Shown piece by piece: positions 1 to 8,878 of a stretch of 64,000 nt of DNA; the stretch's first letter is position 1; each line of letters starts with the position of its first letter. Under the pieces are notes generated by a model that saw only the letters and a program-made list of their open reading frames with translations, searched no databases and was not told where the DNA came from. Where the stretch lies: positions 310,001-374,000 of the forward strand of contig NZ_VTUU01000004.1 of assembly GCF_008370345.1 (NCBI RefSeq), written 5' to 3'. This DNA is from Marinobacter salinexigens. GTDB taxonomy: Bacteria > Pseudomonadota > Gammaproteobacteria > Pseudomonadales > Oleiphilaceae. A program made the translations under genes and the position numbers.

Positions 1-213
1 CGCGCCAGTGTTGCGGTCTCTTACATCGGCAAGATTAAGACAACGGCTCAAATGGCTTCAATCGTGGGTCTGCTGGCGTTTCCTCCCGGAGTGATCTGGG
101 CCGATGTTTCCATAGCGTTGCTGTATCTGGCGGCCGGGCTGACACTGTGGTCCATGGGGTTGTACCTGAAAGCCGCGTGGCCTGACCTGTTTCCTGATAG
201 CAAAGCCAGCTAG
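1..213 (+). CDS. pgsA: CDP-diacylglycerol-glycerol-3-phosphate 3-phosphatidyltransferase, C-terminal end (partial)
   Basis: Only the last 70 residues are present; the reading frame runs in from the left edge and stops at 211-213. The visible part starts with a basic stretch ([10 protein letters not shown]), which in PgsA is the conserved cytoplasmic GK-K-TT-QM segment of CDP-alcohol phosphatidyltransferases. Two hydrophobic helices and a short polar tail follow. PgsA makes phosphatidylglycerol phosphate at the inner membrane. In many gammaproteobacteria pgsA is followed directly by tRNA-Gly and tRNA-Cys; here about 7 kb of leftward transport genes lie between them. The stop overlaps the end of the convergent lipoprotein gene by 4 nt. 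Confidence 0.8.
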   Translation, partial: RASVAVSYIGKIKTTAQMASIVGLLAFPPGVIWADVSIALLYLAAGLTLWSMGLYLKAAWPDLFPDSKAS

Positions 214-812
214 CGGCAGGTTGCAGCCCATTCGCTGATATCCCTCGCCAGGATTTCTCCGGCAACACTGAATGCCCTGGCAACCCGTTCGATATCGTCG
301 CTCTGCACTCGCTCAAGGCTGCTGAAACTCCTGGAGCAGAGAATCGATCGGGATCGGTTGTCTACGATCTGGGCGTGCAGGGTGATGACAGCATTAGTGT
401 CTCCACCGTGGCTTTCGGTATGGAAAGCCGTCACTTCGCTCACCAGTGTTTCATCCGCTTCTGCAGAACTGGCATCGCTGATGACGGTTCCAAAGCTGTT
501 GCTTGCCCTCAAACTCTCCGTCAGAAGATCCCTGACCAGCACCGGTGTTGTCGTGCGCCAGCGCACTTTCCCGTAAACCCTGTATTCATAGGGTGTGGGC
601 TTGGCCAGAATCCGGGTTCCGGTAAAGGGCTCCGAAGCCTGGGGTGTGTTTACGCGAAGGGTTTTATCCGAGCGAACTACCGCCTGGAAAACCGGCTGGG
701 AGACCGACAGATCCATAACCCTCGGCGGTTCCGGGTTAGGAAAAACAGTACAGCCAGCCAGGGTGACAACCGCTGCCAGGCCCAGAGTTCGTTTTACAAC
801 GTGTGTGATCAA
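210..812 (-). CDS. ABC-type transport auxiliary lipoprotein (PqiC/DUF330-like) of an Mla-type system
   Basis: A 200-residue protein with an N-terminal signal and lipobox (LAGC, Cys about residue 21), so probably a lipoprotein. The body resembles the PqiC/ABC-auxiliary lipoprotein family that accompanies MCE transporters: an early [12 protein letters not shown] segment, then an alternating beta/alpha fold. It is last in a leftward operon of STAS-permease, ATPase and MCE protein, with a 4-nt overlap to the MCE gene, so it probably completes an envelope lipid-transport complex. The family call depends partly on this context. Confidence 0.75.
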   Translation of the reverse strand: MITHVVKRTLGLAAVVTLAGCTVFPNPEPPRVMDLSVSQPVFQAVVRSDKTLRVNTPQASEPFTGTRILAKPTPYEYRVYGKVRWRTTTPVLVRDLLTESLRASNSFGTVISDASSAEADETLVSEVTAFHTESHGGDTNAVITLHAQIVDNRSRSILCSRSFSSLERVQSDDIERVARAFSVAGEILARDISEWAATCR

Positions 813-1747
813 TCCGATATCTCCTTGAAGGTTTCGCCTCCCCAGATCAGGCCAGAAGGGTTCTCCTGCAGGTGACGGGTGAACTGATTAAGATTCCGCA
901 GGGTACTGCGCAATTCCCGCAAAGCAGGCGCGAGTTCGCCCATACCTTGCAGGCCGGAGGCGACAGCACCTTCGTGTTCCCTTGTCAGTCGGTCTATTCG
1001 CTGTGTTGCCGTGTGAATCGTGGCGAGGGCTTGCGTCATTGCTTCCAGAGCTTCCCGGCCCTGATGATCGAGGATGTCGTTGGCGTTGTCAGAAACCTGA
1101 GAGACCTTGATGGCGGCTTCCTCAGCCCGGATGGCTGCGGCATCAAACTGCTCCAGTAGTGCAATAAAGTCCTCTCGCTGGGCGAGGAGCGCATCAGAGG
1201 CCTCCCGGGTATTGGCGAGGATTCCGGCAAGGTTGTCGATGTTCGCCTCGGAAAATACCCGGTTAGCGTTTGTCAGCAGGCTTTCGGCCTGGGCGAGCAG
1301 GCTTTCTCCGTTATTGACGAGATTGCTGAAGGCGGAGGGTTCGGCCACTATCAGGGGTGGGCGCTGTTCGTCACCCGTCAGTATGGGGCTGTCTGTTGAG
1401 CCTCCGCTGAACTGGATGCTCATGCTCCCTGTGATATTGGCGAGGATCAGGCTGGCTTTGGTGTTTTCCCGAATCGGAATGGAGCTGTCGACTCTGATCA
1501 GCGCCCGCACATGGCTCGGGTCCTCGGTGTCGAGATTCAGCTCCAGCACATCGCCTACCTGGACGCCGCTGTACAGAACCGGATTCCCTTTCGCCAACCC
1601 GCTGACGGCATGGTCAAAACCGATCTGATAGTAGGCCCAGTCGCGATCAGCAGAAGATTTGCTCAGCCACAGTGCGAAGACCATGGCCGAAGCGAACGCT
1701 GCCAGGGTAAACAGTCCAATAATCACGTGATGAGCCCTTGGCTCCAT
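809..1747 (-). CDS. MCE/MlaD-domain substrate-binding protein of a lipid ABC transporter
   Basis: About 312 residues. One N-terminal transmembrane helix (around residues 8-29) is followed by a single MCE domain (about 37-120: YYQIGFDHAVSGLAKGNPVLYSGVQVG-type start, later ANITGSMSIQFSGG). A long helical C-terminal part follows, rich in Ala/Gln/Leu with coiled-coil character. MlaD-type proteins form a periplasmic hexameric ring on the permease and carry phospholipid. The in-frame GTG at 1753 is possible, but ATG 1747 has the better spacing to GGGAG. It lies between the ATPase and lipoprotein genes. The long tail makes it more PqiB/Mce-like than the short E. coli MlaD. Confidence 0.85.
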   Translation of the reverse strand: MEPRAHHVIIGLFTLAAFASAMVFALWLSKSSADRDWAYYQIGFDHAVSGLAKGNPVLYSGVQVGDVLELNLDTEDPSHVRALIRVDSSIPIRENTKASLILANITGSMSIQFSGGSTDSPILTGDEQRPPLIVAEPSAFSNLVNNGESLLAQAESLLTNANRVFSEANIDNLAGILANTREASDALLAQREDFIALLEQFDAAAIRAEEAAIKVSQVSDNANDILDHQGREALEAMTQALATIHTATQRIDRLTREHEGAVASGLQGMGELAPALRELRSTLRNLNQFTRHLQENPSGLIWGGETFKEISD

Positions 1748-1752
1748 GATCA

Positions 1753-2586
1753 CTACTCCCGGTGATTATGCTGTAACAGGCCGTGGGGGCTGTGACTGGC
1801 TGCACGCCCCCGTGGACCATTAAAGTATTCCTGAACCCAGGTGTCGTCGGTGGATGCGACGCGGTCCAGTGTATCTGCAACCAGCACTTTCTTCTGTGAA
1901 AGAACCGCAACCCGATCACAACTTGCGTATAGCGTATCCAGATCGTGGGTAACCAGGAATACGGTAAAACCAAGGGCATCCCTGAGGGTGACCAGCAGCC
2001 GGTCAAATGCATCTGCGCCGATTGGGTCCAGCCCTGCCGTAGGCTCGTCAAGAAACAGAATTTCCGGATCAAGCGCGAGCGCCCGGGCGAGGCTGGCGCG
2101 TTTCACCATGCCACCAGACAATTCCGAGGGGTACTTGATAGCGGCTTCCGGAGGGAGACCCGCCAAAGCCAGTTTAACCCTGGCAAGAGCCTCCGCATCC
2201 GGGCGGGGCAGGTGGGCATGTTCAATCAGGGGGAGCGCAATGTTTTCTTGAAGATTCAGGGACGTGAAGAGTGCTCCGCCCTGAAACAGCACGCCAAAGC
2301 GCTGTTCCACCTGGGAACGTTCCCTTGCTGAAAGCTGTTCCAGGTCCTGACCAAAGACCCGGATATGCCCGGCAGCCGGTTTGTTAAGCCCGATAATGGT
2401 CCGCAGCAGAACTGTTTTTCCTGTGCCGGAGCCGCCGACAACCCCGAGAATTTCGCCTTTCTGGAGATCAAGGTCCAGGCCGTCATGGATAACATGATTA
2501 CCAAAGCGATTAACCAGCCCCCGGACCTCAATCACCGGTTGGGCGCTGGAGAAAGTAGACGTGTGTTCGCGGGCGTTCTCGTGCAT
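1753..2586 (-). CDS. ABC transporter ATP-binding protein, MlaF-like
   Basis: About 277 residues with the full ABC ATPase set: Walker A (GGSGTGKT), Q-loop (LFQGGALF), signature (LSGGMVKRASLARAL), Walker B (ILFLDEPTAGLDP) and H-loop (LVTHDLDTLY). LSGGM instead of LSGGQ is typical of MlaF-family ATPases. It should power the MCE lipid transporter together with the upstream permease. ATG 2586 follows a GGGGTGG Shine-Dalgarno and overlaps nothing; an upstream in-frame GTG at 2595 would overlap the permease stop. Confidence 0.88.
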   Translation of the reverse strand: MHENAREHTSTFSSAQPVIEVRGLVNRFGNHVIHDGLDLDLQKGEILGVVGGSGTGKTVLLRTIIGLNKPAAGHIRVFGQDLEQLSARERSQVEQRFGVLFQGGALFTSLNLQENIALPLIEHAHLPRPDAEALARVKLALAGLPPEAAIKYPSELSGGMVKRASLARALALDPEILFLDEPTAGLDPIGADAFDRLLVTLRDALGFTVFLVTHDLDTLYASCDRVAVLSQKKVLVADTLDRVASTDDTWVQEYFNGPRGRAASHSPHGLLQHNHRE

Positions 2587-2588
2587 GT

Positions 2589-3758
2589 TTACCACCCCAT
2601 TTCCATAAAAAACAGTGCGGCAATGGAGTCCAGCAGGATAACCATGAAGATCGACTGAACCACGCTGGACGTTGTGTGCTCGCCAACAGACTGGGCGCTA
2701 CCGCCAACCTTGAAACCTTCCAGGCAGCCGATAACGGCAATCAGAAAGGCAAAGACAGGCGCTTTGGAAAGCCCCACAAGAAAGTGCCGCAGGGCGATAT
2801 CCCGCTCGACGATAGCGATGAACTGGGCGGGGTAGATATCGAGAACCAGCGCGCATACCGTGGCCCCACCCACCAGGCCGGCGATCATGCCGACAAACGC
2901 CAGGATGGGCAGGCTGACAATCATCGCCAGGACCCTCGGCAGAACCAGCAGTTCAATCGGGTTGAGGCCCAGAGTCCGGATGGCATCCAGCTCCTCATTC
3001 ACTTTCATCGCCCCGATGTGTGCAGTAAACGAGCTGGCGGTTCTTCCGGCGAGCAGAATGGCGGCCAGTAACACTCCGAATTCCCGCAAAAACGAGAACG
3101 CCACGAGATTGACCGTGTAGATCGTGGCACCAAATTCTTCAAGAACCGTCGCGCCCAGAAAGGCGACAACAGCCCCGACGAGAAAGGTCAGCAGAGCGAC
3201 GATGGGAAGGGCATTGAGGCCGGTATCCTGTACGGCGGCTATAAACGGTGTGAACCTCCAACGCCAGGGGCGAGGCAGGGTCCAGAGCAGGGCGGCTAAT
3301 GTCTGGCCGATAAACCCGTTGAGCATCTTCAGCAGCTGGAAAAGGCTTTCTACCCGTTGACCGGTTTCGGAGAGCAGGTTTATCCACCAGGGGTGCTTTT
3401 CCGCCGCGGGCTCGGTTCTATCCGTCATCGCAGCGCAAACGGTAGAGAGTAACGCGGCAGTTTCATCCGGTAACAGGCCTGGTTGCGCCAGTGTATTGCG
3501 GATGCGCTCTGTGCCCAGCAGCGAAACCAGTTGTGAGGCACCTGATGTATCCACAACACCCAGGCCGGAAAGGTCCAGTGACAGGTCTCCGAGGTTGCGT
3601 GCCGAGTACTCCATGACGACCGACTTCTGCGGCATGTAGCCGCCCAGCGTCCAATCGCCATGAATGGCCAATGTGGTATTGGTTTGGGTTACGCGACCGT
3701 GATTGGCGGGCGCCGATCCGCTTTCATCGGATGCTTGATTGCGGGAAGCCGGTTTCAC
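2589..3758 (-). CDS. MlaE-family ABC permease with N-terminal STAS domain
   Basis: A 389-residue fusion. Residues about 35-115 look like a STAS domain (LDLSGLGVVDTSGASQLVSL), corresponding to MlaB. About 130-389 form an MlaE permease with five or six hydrophobic segments and the conserved ELDAIRTLGLNPIELLVLPR motif. In E. coli MlaB and MlaE are separate proteins; such fusions are common in other proteobacteria. The annotated start is a GTG at 3758 with only a weak upstream Shine-Dalgarno, so the true N-terminus may lie slightly downstream. It is the first gene of the four-gene leftward operon; the 44 bp before it, up to thiQ, show no clear terminator. Confidence 0.87.
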   Translation of the reverse strand: MKPASRNQASDESGSAPANHGRVTQTNTTLAIHGDWTLGGYMPQKSVVMEYSARNLGDLSLDLSGLGVVDTSGASQLVSLLGTERIRNTLAQPGLLPDETAALLSTVCAAMTDRTEPAAEKHPWWINLLSETGQRVESLFQLLKMLNGFIGQTLAALLWTLPRPWRWRFTPFIAAVQDTGLNALPIVALLTFLVGAVVAFLGATVLEEFGATIYTVNLVAFSFLREFGVLLAAILLAGRTASSFTAHIGAMKVNEELDAIRTLGLNPIELLVLPRVLAMIVSLPILAFVGMIAGLVGGATVCALVLDIYPAQFIAIVERDIALRHFLVGLSKAPVFAFLIAVIGCLEGFKVGGSAQSVGEHTTSSVVQSIFMVILLDSIAALFFMEMGW

Positions 3759-3802
3759 AATACTTGCCAGTCTCTTGGTTTTTCAGGCTCTTACCGCTTA
3801 GC

Positions 3803-4417
3803 TTAGAGATTCCACACAGTATCCGCCAGCCGTTGCCGATCTTCTTCATCATGGCTCGCCAGGACAATGGCTGTACCCCGGGACTTATGCTGCAGCAACA
3901 TACTTCGCAGCAGTGCCCGGGTTTCTGCATCAAGCCCGGTCAGCGGCTCATCCAGCAGCAGTAAAGGCTGATCGCGAAGCAGGGCACGAAGCAGCGCGAC
4001 TCGCTGGCGCTGGCCACCGGACAACTCGGACGGCATGCGCCTGCCAAGCCCGCCAAGGCCCACTTCCCTGAGCCCATTCTCTACAGCCTGTTGTTGAGCA
4101 ACTGACAGCTTCATTCCGGGGTGGATACCCAGGCCGATATTGCGCAGAACATTGAGGTGCTCAAACAGGTTGTTTTCTTGGAAGACACTGGTTATCGGCC
4201 GCTCCCAGGGCTTTGTCTTGAGCAGGCTCCTGCCTTTCCAGAGAAGGTCTCCGCTCCGGGGTGTCAGGAATCCCGCCAGCAGGTTCATCAGGGTGGATTT
4301 ACCTGACCCGCTGGGGCCCTGAATGGCAATACATTCCCCAGGCTCTAACTGAAAACTGAACGTCCACGGCGTTTGTTCCGGGGCATAGGAAAATGTCAGG
4401 TTCTGCACATCAAGCAT
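3803..4417 (-). CDS. thiQ: Thiamine ABC transporter ATP-binding protein
   Basis: 204 residues, the usual short ThiQ length. Walker A is GPSGSGKST (about residues 34-42), the Q-loop FQENNLFEHL, the signature LSGGQRQRVALLRALLRD and Walker B LLLLDEPLTGLD. ThiQ drives import of thiamine and its phosphates through ThiP. It is the third gene of thiB-thiP-thiQ and overlaps the end of thiP by 8 nt, which suggests translational coupling. Expression should follow the TPP riboswitch upstream of thiB. Confidence 0.93.
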   Translation of the reverse strand: MLDVQNLTFSYAPEQTPWTFSFQLEPGECIAIQGPSGSGKSTLMNLLAGFLTPRSGDLLWKGRSLLKTKPWERPITSVFQENNLFEHLNVLRNIGLGIHPGMKLSVAQQQAVENGLREVGLGGLGRRMPSELSGGQRQRVALLRALLRDQPLLLLDEPLTGLDAETRALLRSMLLQHKSRGTAIVLASHDEEDRQRLADTVWNL

Positions 4418-6023
4418 GGTTGGACTCTTTCAGGCGTGGAGACCGCCCAAGCAAATTGAACATTCCAAAGTTAGCCAGCAGCAACGCGATGATCCATAGG
4501 CCGGTACCTGCCGCCGAGGCTATCTGATAACTACCCAGTTGCTGGTACAGCAGCACCGGGAGGGTGGGTTGTGCGGGGGTGCCAAACAGCGCAATAACAC
4601 CAAAGTCCCCGAGGGATAACGCCGTACCGTAGGCCATTGAAAGAGCCAAGGGCTTTCTCAGGCGTGGCCAGTGCAACCAGCGCCAACGGTACCAGCCGCG
4701 AATGTTGAGCTGGTCCGCCACCTTCAGGGTATCGCCATCAAGCCCCTGCAAAGGTCCCCGGAGCAAATGGACTATGAAAGGCAATGCCATCAACGCATTG
4801 ATCAACGCAACAAGAGCAAATCCGTCGTAACGGGTGCCAAGGCTCGGCCTGAGCAACAGGAATAGCCCCGTACCCATGACGATTGCGGGGATAATCAGCG
4901 GGAAATGGGCGGCTATGTCGCACAGCCTCGAAATGATTCGGGATCGAGTTGAACCGGATGCGGTCACGATGAGCAATGCAACGATGACAGACAGTGCCCC
5001 TGCTGGTAACGCTATCGCAAAGCTACGAAGCGTGGCAGGAAGCAGAAGGCTTACCTGACCATCCCACAGACCAGGCAGACCTCGCCAGATGATAGCGGCC
5101 AGGGGCAACACCAGGAACGCTGAAAAAAACAGGAGCATCAAGCTGTCGGTGATATGGCTGATGCCGGTGCTGTCACGACGGCTCGGATGCTCCTGTGAAA
5201 CCCTGTTGGGCATGAGTGCGGCATTGGTGTTGTGGCGAACTACAACCCACCAGAGTGAGCCACAAACCAGCAGTTGAACCAGTGCCAGCAACGCGGCCCG
5301 GCCAAAATCGAATTCAAATCGCAGGGCCTGATAAATGGCCACTTCCAGAGTGGTGGCGGATGGCCCGCCCCCCAGCGTCATGACAATGGCAAAACTGGTA
5401 AAGCAGAGGGTAAAAATCAGTCCGGCCAAGCCGGGGAGAATGCCTCGAATGGCCGGCCACTCAATGGTACGCCATAGCCAGAGCGACCCTAATCCGAGCT
5501 GACTGGCAAGTTTACGCTGCTGAGATGGCATATTTTCAAAGGATTGAAGCAGGATGCGTGCAGCCAACGGCGCGTTGAAGAACACATGGGCCAGAACAAT
5601 CCCCGATAGCCCATAGAGATTCCAGTCCAGGGCTGGTGCCAGGTAACTGATGATGGGGGTAAGCCATCCCTGTCGACCATAAATAGCGACCAGGCCGGAA
5701 ATAGCGACGATGGTAGGGAGCACCAGGCTGAGCTCCATCAATCGCAACAGCAGACTCCGACCGGCGAAGTTGCGGTGACGGTCCAGGGCCCGGGCGACAG
5801 GGATGGCCGCAAAGAGGCTGAGTGCAACCGAGAGGGTCGCCTGTGAGAAGGAAAATGCGATCACTCCGCGCAGATAGGAACTGTGCCAGAGGGATGTGAT
5901 ATCAACCCCGGGTGATTGCCAGATCAAAGCGCCCAGCCCCGAGAGACTGAGCCCGAGGATACCCATCGCAAACACGGCACCGGGCCAGGTCTGCCAGCCT
6001 GGATGGGAAAGGGGAGGGTGCAT
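4410..6023 (-). CDS. thiP: Thiamine ABC transporter permease
   Basis: About 537 residues and roughly twelve hydrophobic segments in two homologous halves, as expected for ThiP, where one chain supplies both permease domains. Each half has an EAA-like loop facing the ATPase (around ENMPSQQRKLASQLG, and LKVADQLNIRGWYRWR). ATG 6023 forms a TGATG junction with the thiB stop and gives the family length; an in-frame ATG at 6047 would overlap thiB further. Middle gene of the thiamine uptake operon. Confidence 0.92.
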   Translation of the reverse strand: MHPPLSHPGWQTWPGAVFAMGILGLSLSGLGALIWQSPGVDITSLWHSSYLRGVIAFSFSQATLSVALSLFAAIPVARALDRHRNFAGRSLLLRLMELSLVLPTIVAISGLVAIYGRQGWLTPIISYLAPALDWNLYGLSGIVLAHVFFNAPLAARILLQSFENMPSQQRKLASQLGLGSLWLWRTIEWPAIRGILPGLAGLIFTLCFTSFAIVMTLGGGPSATTLEVAIYQALRFEFDFGRAALLALVQLLVCGSLWWVVVRHNTNAALMPNRVSQEHPSRRDSTGISHITDSLMLLFFSAFLVLPLAAIIWRGLPGLWDGQVSLLLPATLRSFAIALPAGALSVIVALLIVTASGSTRSRIISRLCDIAAHFPLIIPAIVMGTGLFLLLRPSLGTRYDGFALVALINALMALPFIVHLLRGPLQGLDGDTLKVADQLNIRGWYRWRWLHWPRLRKPLALSMAYGTALSLGDFGVIALFGTPAQPTLPVLLYQQLGSYQIASAAGTGLWIIALLLANFGMFNLLGRSPRLKESNHA

Positions 6024-7027
6024 CACCGGGTCATGGCGTCCAGCCATTCATTGAGCCACCTGGACCGATTGCTCGCGACCTCTGCCGGATCAAAATACAG
6101 AGTGGTTTCAGGTTGTATCAGCTTCGAGAACACGCCAGGCAATTCCGCACCCAGATCAGTGGCGGGGTACATCACGTTTTTCAGTGGAATGTGGCGCTGG
6201 AAGTCCCTGGTGAGCATGAACTCCAGAAACTTCCGGCCCAGCGCTTTATGCTCAGAAGCCTCAACCAGAGCCGCCACTTCCACTTGCAGGTAATGGCCTT
6301 CCTCAAACTGTACAGCCTGGTACTGATCGGTCTTGTCGATTGCCATATGGTAAGCGGGCGAGGTGCTGTAGGAGAGAATCATGGGCGCCTCGCCATTCAT
6401 AAACAGTGAGAAGTAGCCGTCGCTCCAGCTCTTTGTGGTCGTCAGAATCTTGTTCTTAAGCTTTACCCATTTCTCAGGCGCCTGATCGCCATACACACTA
6501 CGCATCCACAACAGCAGTCCAAGCCCTGGCGTGCTGGTGCGGGGGTCCTGAATGATGATTTTAAGGTCGTCTGGCGCGTTGATCAGATCGTCCAGGCTTG
6601 CGGGAGGGGTTGGCAACTGCTCGGTGTTGTACACAAAGGCAAAGTATCCCCAGTCATAGGGAACGAAAAGCGAGTCGCTCCAATCGACAGGAAGCGTTAG
6701 CGCAGACAGGTCGATGTCGTGTGGTGCCAACAGCCCTGTCTGGCGGGCCGTTTCCATGGTGCCCGTGTCCAGCCCGAGCACCAGATCTGCGGAGCTGCTT
6801 GATCCTTCCAGTCTCAACCGCTGCAGGATGTCTCCGCCGCTGTCCAATGCTACCAGGTTCACCTGGCAGTCGCATTGTTCTTCGAAGGCTTCCGTGATTG
6901 CCGGCCCGGGGCCCCACTCAGAGGCAAAGGAAGGATGGGTATAGATCGTCAGTTCTTCGGATGCCTGAACGGAGGACACAACGCAGAAAAGCGCGGCGGA
7001 CAGCAGTGGGGAAAGGCGGTTCGGCAT
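6023..7027 (-). CDS. thiB: Thiamine-binding periplasmic protein
   Basis: 334 residues with a Sec signal peptide (hydrophobic core about 7-18, cleavage likely after VQA) and the ThiB-type start of the mature protein (ELTIYTHPSF, then EFEEQC-like and DSGGDILQRLRLE). ThiB captures thiamine, thiamine phosphate and TPP in the periplasm and delivers them to ThiPQ. A good GGAGG Shine-Dalgarno lies just upstream of the ATG, and a TPP riboswitch lies about 65 nt upstream. First gene of thiBPQ. Confidence 0.93.
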   Translation of the reverse strand: MPNRLSPLLSAALFCVVSSVQASEELTIYTHPSFASEWGPGPAITEAFEEQCDCQVNLVALDSGGDILQRLRLEGSSSSADLVLGLDTGTMETARQTGLLAPHDIDLSALTLPVDWSDSLFVPYDWGYFAFVYNTEQLPTPPASLDDLINAPDDLKIIIQDPRTSTPGLGLLLWMRSVYGDQAPEKWVKLKNKILTTTKSWSDGYFSLFMNGEAPMILSYSTSPAYHMAIDKTDQYQAVQFEEGHYLQVEVAALVEASEHKALGRKFLEFMLTRDFQRHIPLKNVMYPATDLGAELPGVFSKLIQPETTLYFDPAEVASNRSRWLNEWLDAMTR

Positions 7028-7091
7028 GGCGGGTATTCCTCCGGAAATGGCCTGGGGTAGAGCCCACTGCGGAAGTCACCATGAACGTGGT

Positions 7092-7182
7092 GAATGCTCA
7101 ATCCCTTCGCCGGTCCAAACCGGATCAGGTTCCGCGGGTATGGTCTCAGCCTCCTGATACGGAAGGCACCCCGTTGAGAAGG
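7092..7182 (-). promoter_or_regulatory. TPP riboswitch (THI element) upstream of thiB
   Basis: Read on the minus strand the segment has the conserved THI-box blocks in order: CTCAAC closing helix, GGGGTGCC, GCTGAGA (complement of 7143-7149), ACCTGATC, and GGGATTGAG closing the first helix (CTCAA 7174-7178 pairs with TTGAG 7097-7101). The variable P3 arm is short. It sits 60-70 nt before the thiB start, so TPP binding probably reduces transcription or translation of thiBPQ. No separate terminator hairpin is obvious before the Shine-Dalgarno, which slightly favours translational control. Confidence 0.95.
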
Positions 7183-7287
7183 TGCAAGTGTATCACGGGT
7201 GTTGGTTGCTCTTGCATGTGGGGATCTGGGGCATCTGGCTAAACTTTGTTCAAAAACCCGCAAAAACAGAAACTTGTAAAAAAAGTG

Positions 7288-7315
7288 TTGACGGCAGGAC
7301 CGGAATCCGTAGAAT
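7288..7315 (+). promoter_or_regulatory. Sigma-70 promoter for the tRNA-Gly/tRNA-Cys unit
   Basis: TTGACG at 7288-7293 and TAGAAT at 7310-7315 are separated by 16 bp. The pair lies about 40 bp upstream of the tRNA-Gly gene, the expected distance for a stable-RNA promoter. A G+C-rich discriminator is not obvious. Confidence 0.6.
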
Positions 7316-7353
7316 ACGCAGCCGTTGATGAGGCAACACCTCAAAAACGAAGA

Positions 7354-7429
7354 GCGGGAATAGCTCAGTTGGTAGAGCACAACCTTGCCAAGGTTGGGGT
7401 CGCGAGTTCGAATCTCGTTTCCCGCTCCA
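7354..7429 (+). tRNA. tRNA-Gly (GCC)
   Basis: A 76-nt cloverleaf. The acceptor arm GCGGGAA (7354-7360) pairs with TTCCCGC (7419-7425), the D arm contains AGCTCAGTTGG, and the anticodon stem CAACC/GGTTG encloses TTGCCAA with anticodon GCC at 7387-7389. The T arm has GTTCGAATC and CCA is encoded at 7427-7429. Confidence 0.97.
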
Positions 7430-7489
7430 ATTTCAAGTCTCTCATTGCCCACCTGAGAGCACAAAGATCTGATCCCTTCGATCTTTTCC

Positions 7490-7563
7490 GGCGCGGTGGC
7501 AGAGTGGTTATGCAGCGGACTGCAACTCCGTGTACGCCGGTTCGATTCCGACCCGCGCCTCCA
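7490..7563 (+). tRNA. tRNA-Cys (GCA)
   Basis: A 74-nt cloverleaf. The acceptor arm GGCGCGG (7490-7496) pairs with CCGCGCC (7553-7559). The anticodon stem GCGGA/TCCGT encloses CTGCAAC with anticodon GCA at 7522-7524. The T loop reads GTTCGATTC and CCA is encoded at 7561-7563. It follows tRNA-Gly by 60 bp and is probably cotranscribed. The accessory island begins immediately after it. Confidence 0.97.
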
Positions 7564-7745
7564 TTATTTCCCTGACGTTTATCGTGAGTTCTCCAGCTGG
7601 ATTGATTCCAATGCAATCGGTGCTGGCAGATCACTGCAAGTCATCTGATCACTTTCTTTCCTTATCATTAGCTCCTATAGTCTTCCGGCATGTTCAATCC
7701 ATCGGGTTGCTTGATGCAGCGGTTGTAGATTCAAGGAGCGAATGC

Positions 7746-8738
7746 ATGTCCGAAACGGCGGTCAGATATCTCACCATGCTCCGCATGGTCCCAAGATTCC
7801 CGAAGTCGATCACCACCACGGAACTGGCAGAGCGTTTAAATGACCGGGAAATGTCCGTCACAAAGCGCTCTATACAGAGAGATCTCGAAAAACTTTCTGC
7901 TTTTTTCCCGCTTCTCGTGGATACCGATGCGCGCCCGTACCGTTGGTCATTTGACCGGGAAGCAACCCTGGACATCATTCCAGCGCTTGATCTACCAGCC
8001 GCACTTACTTTTGAGCTCGCCCGAGCCTATCTCAAGCCCATGCTCCCGCCGCGAGCCCTTTCGCACTTACAGCCGCATTTTGAAGAGGCTCACAGGGCGC
8101 TTTTGCGGGAGAAAAGCCCACTTGGGAAATGGCCTGATCGAATCCGGGTAATTAACCGCGGCCTTGGAGGCCAGAGGCCCGGTATTGACGCTGATGTGCT
8201 AGAAACAGTCACTGAGGCGCTGTTAAAGGAATTCCGGTGCGAGCTCATCTACCAGGCCCGAAGCTGGCCAGAACCAGAAGCAATTCTGGTTCACCCGCTG
8301 GGGCTTATTTTTCGGGATCCGAATGTCTATCTGATCGGAAATATTGAGGGTAGGGAGGGTGTTCGGCAATTAGTTCTGCACCGCGCATCTGGCGGGCAAC
8401 TCATTGAACAACCCGTGGAACGCCCTGAGGATTTTGATTTAGATCTATACATTTCTTCCGGTGCAATGGGGATTCTTCATTCCCGGGAACCAATCTTTCT
8501 GCATCTACGCTGCGATAAGCCAGTGCTCAATCACTTGATCGAATCGCCGCTGGGCTTTGACCAGGTGACAACGGACATCGACGAAAACACCTTCGAAATA
8601 ATAGTGACCGTGGGCGATACCCAGGATTTGCGCTGGTGGCTCACTGCCCAGGCCCAGCACTGCGATATTCTGGAGCCGGCGTGGTTGCGTCAAGAGATTG
8701 CTTCGACGTTGGAGCGGGGCTTGGCTCGTACAGTGTAA
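7746..8738 (+). CDS. WYL-domain transcriptional regulator
   Basis: 330 residues. The N-terminal helix-turn-helix covers about residues 1-65 (ITTTELAERL, then SVTKRSIQRDLEKLS). A WYL domain around 170-245 contains the HPLGLIFRDPNVYLIG segment, and a WCX-like C-terminal domain follows. WYL proteins sense nucleic-acid or nucleotide ligands and often repress phage-defence loci. ATG 7746 follows AAGGAG at the right spacing; longer in-frame starts would run into the tRNA-Cys gene. It is the first gene of the accessory island and may regulate the genes to its right. Its target sites are unknown; the two palindromes at 8784 and 9219 are candidates. Confidence 0.88.
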   Translation: MSETAVRYLTMLRMVPRFPKSITTTELAERLNDREMSVTKRSIQRDLEKLSAFFPLLVDTDARPYRWSFDREATLDIIPALDLPAALTFELARAYLKPMLPPRALSHLQPHFEEAHRALLREKSPLGKWPDRIRVINRGLGGQRPGIDADVLETVTEALLKEFRCELIYQARSWPEPEAILVHPLGLIFRDPNVYLIGNIEGREGVRQLVLHRASGGQLIEQPVERPEDFDLDLYISSGAMGILHSREPIFLHLRCDKPVLNHLIESPLGFDQVTTDIDENTFEIIVTVGDTQDLRWWLTAQAQHCDILEPAWLRQEIASTLERGLARTV

Positions 8739-8783
8739 AAAACGGAGCTTCTTTTCAAGCTCATGAAGCTTCTAACTAGCTTT

Positions 8784-8800
8784 GCGACAATGCTTGTCGC
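8784..8800. repeat. 17-bp palindrome, copy 1 (GCGACA-N5-TGTCGC)
   Basis: Perfect inverted repeat with 7-bp arms (GCGACAA and TTGTCGC) around TGC. It lies 45 bp after the WYL gene and about 80 bp before the next small gene. No T-run follows, so it is a poor intrinsic terminator. Copy 2 at 9219-9235 has the same GCGACA/TGTCGC half-sites and spacing. Operator use is an inference. Confidence 0.6.
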
Positions 8801-8878
8801 TTGGTTGGGGCAGTGTCAAAGTTCGATGTGGCGAAACCGATCGCTGTTCCAGTTATGGGGACCAGGAAGGAGATCAGA

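Noticed and set aside
7530-7745. N-terminal extension of the WYL regulator
   Set aside because: The open frame runs through the tRNA-Cys gene; the ATG at 7746 has a proper Shine-Dalgarno.
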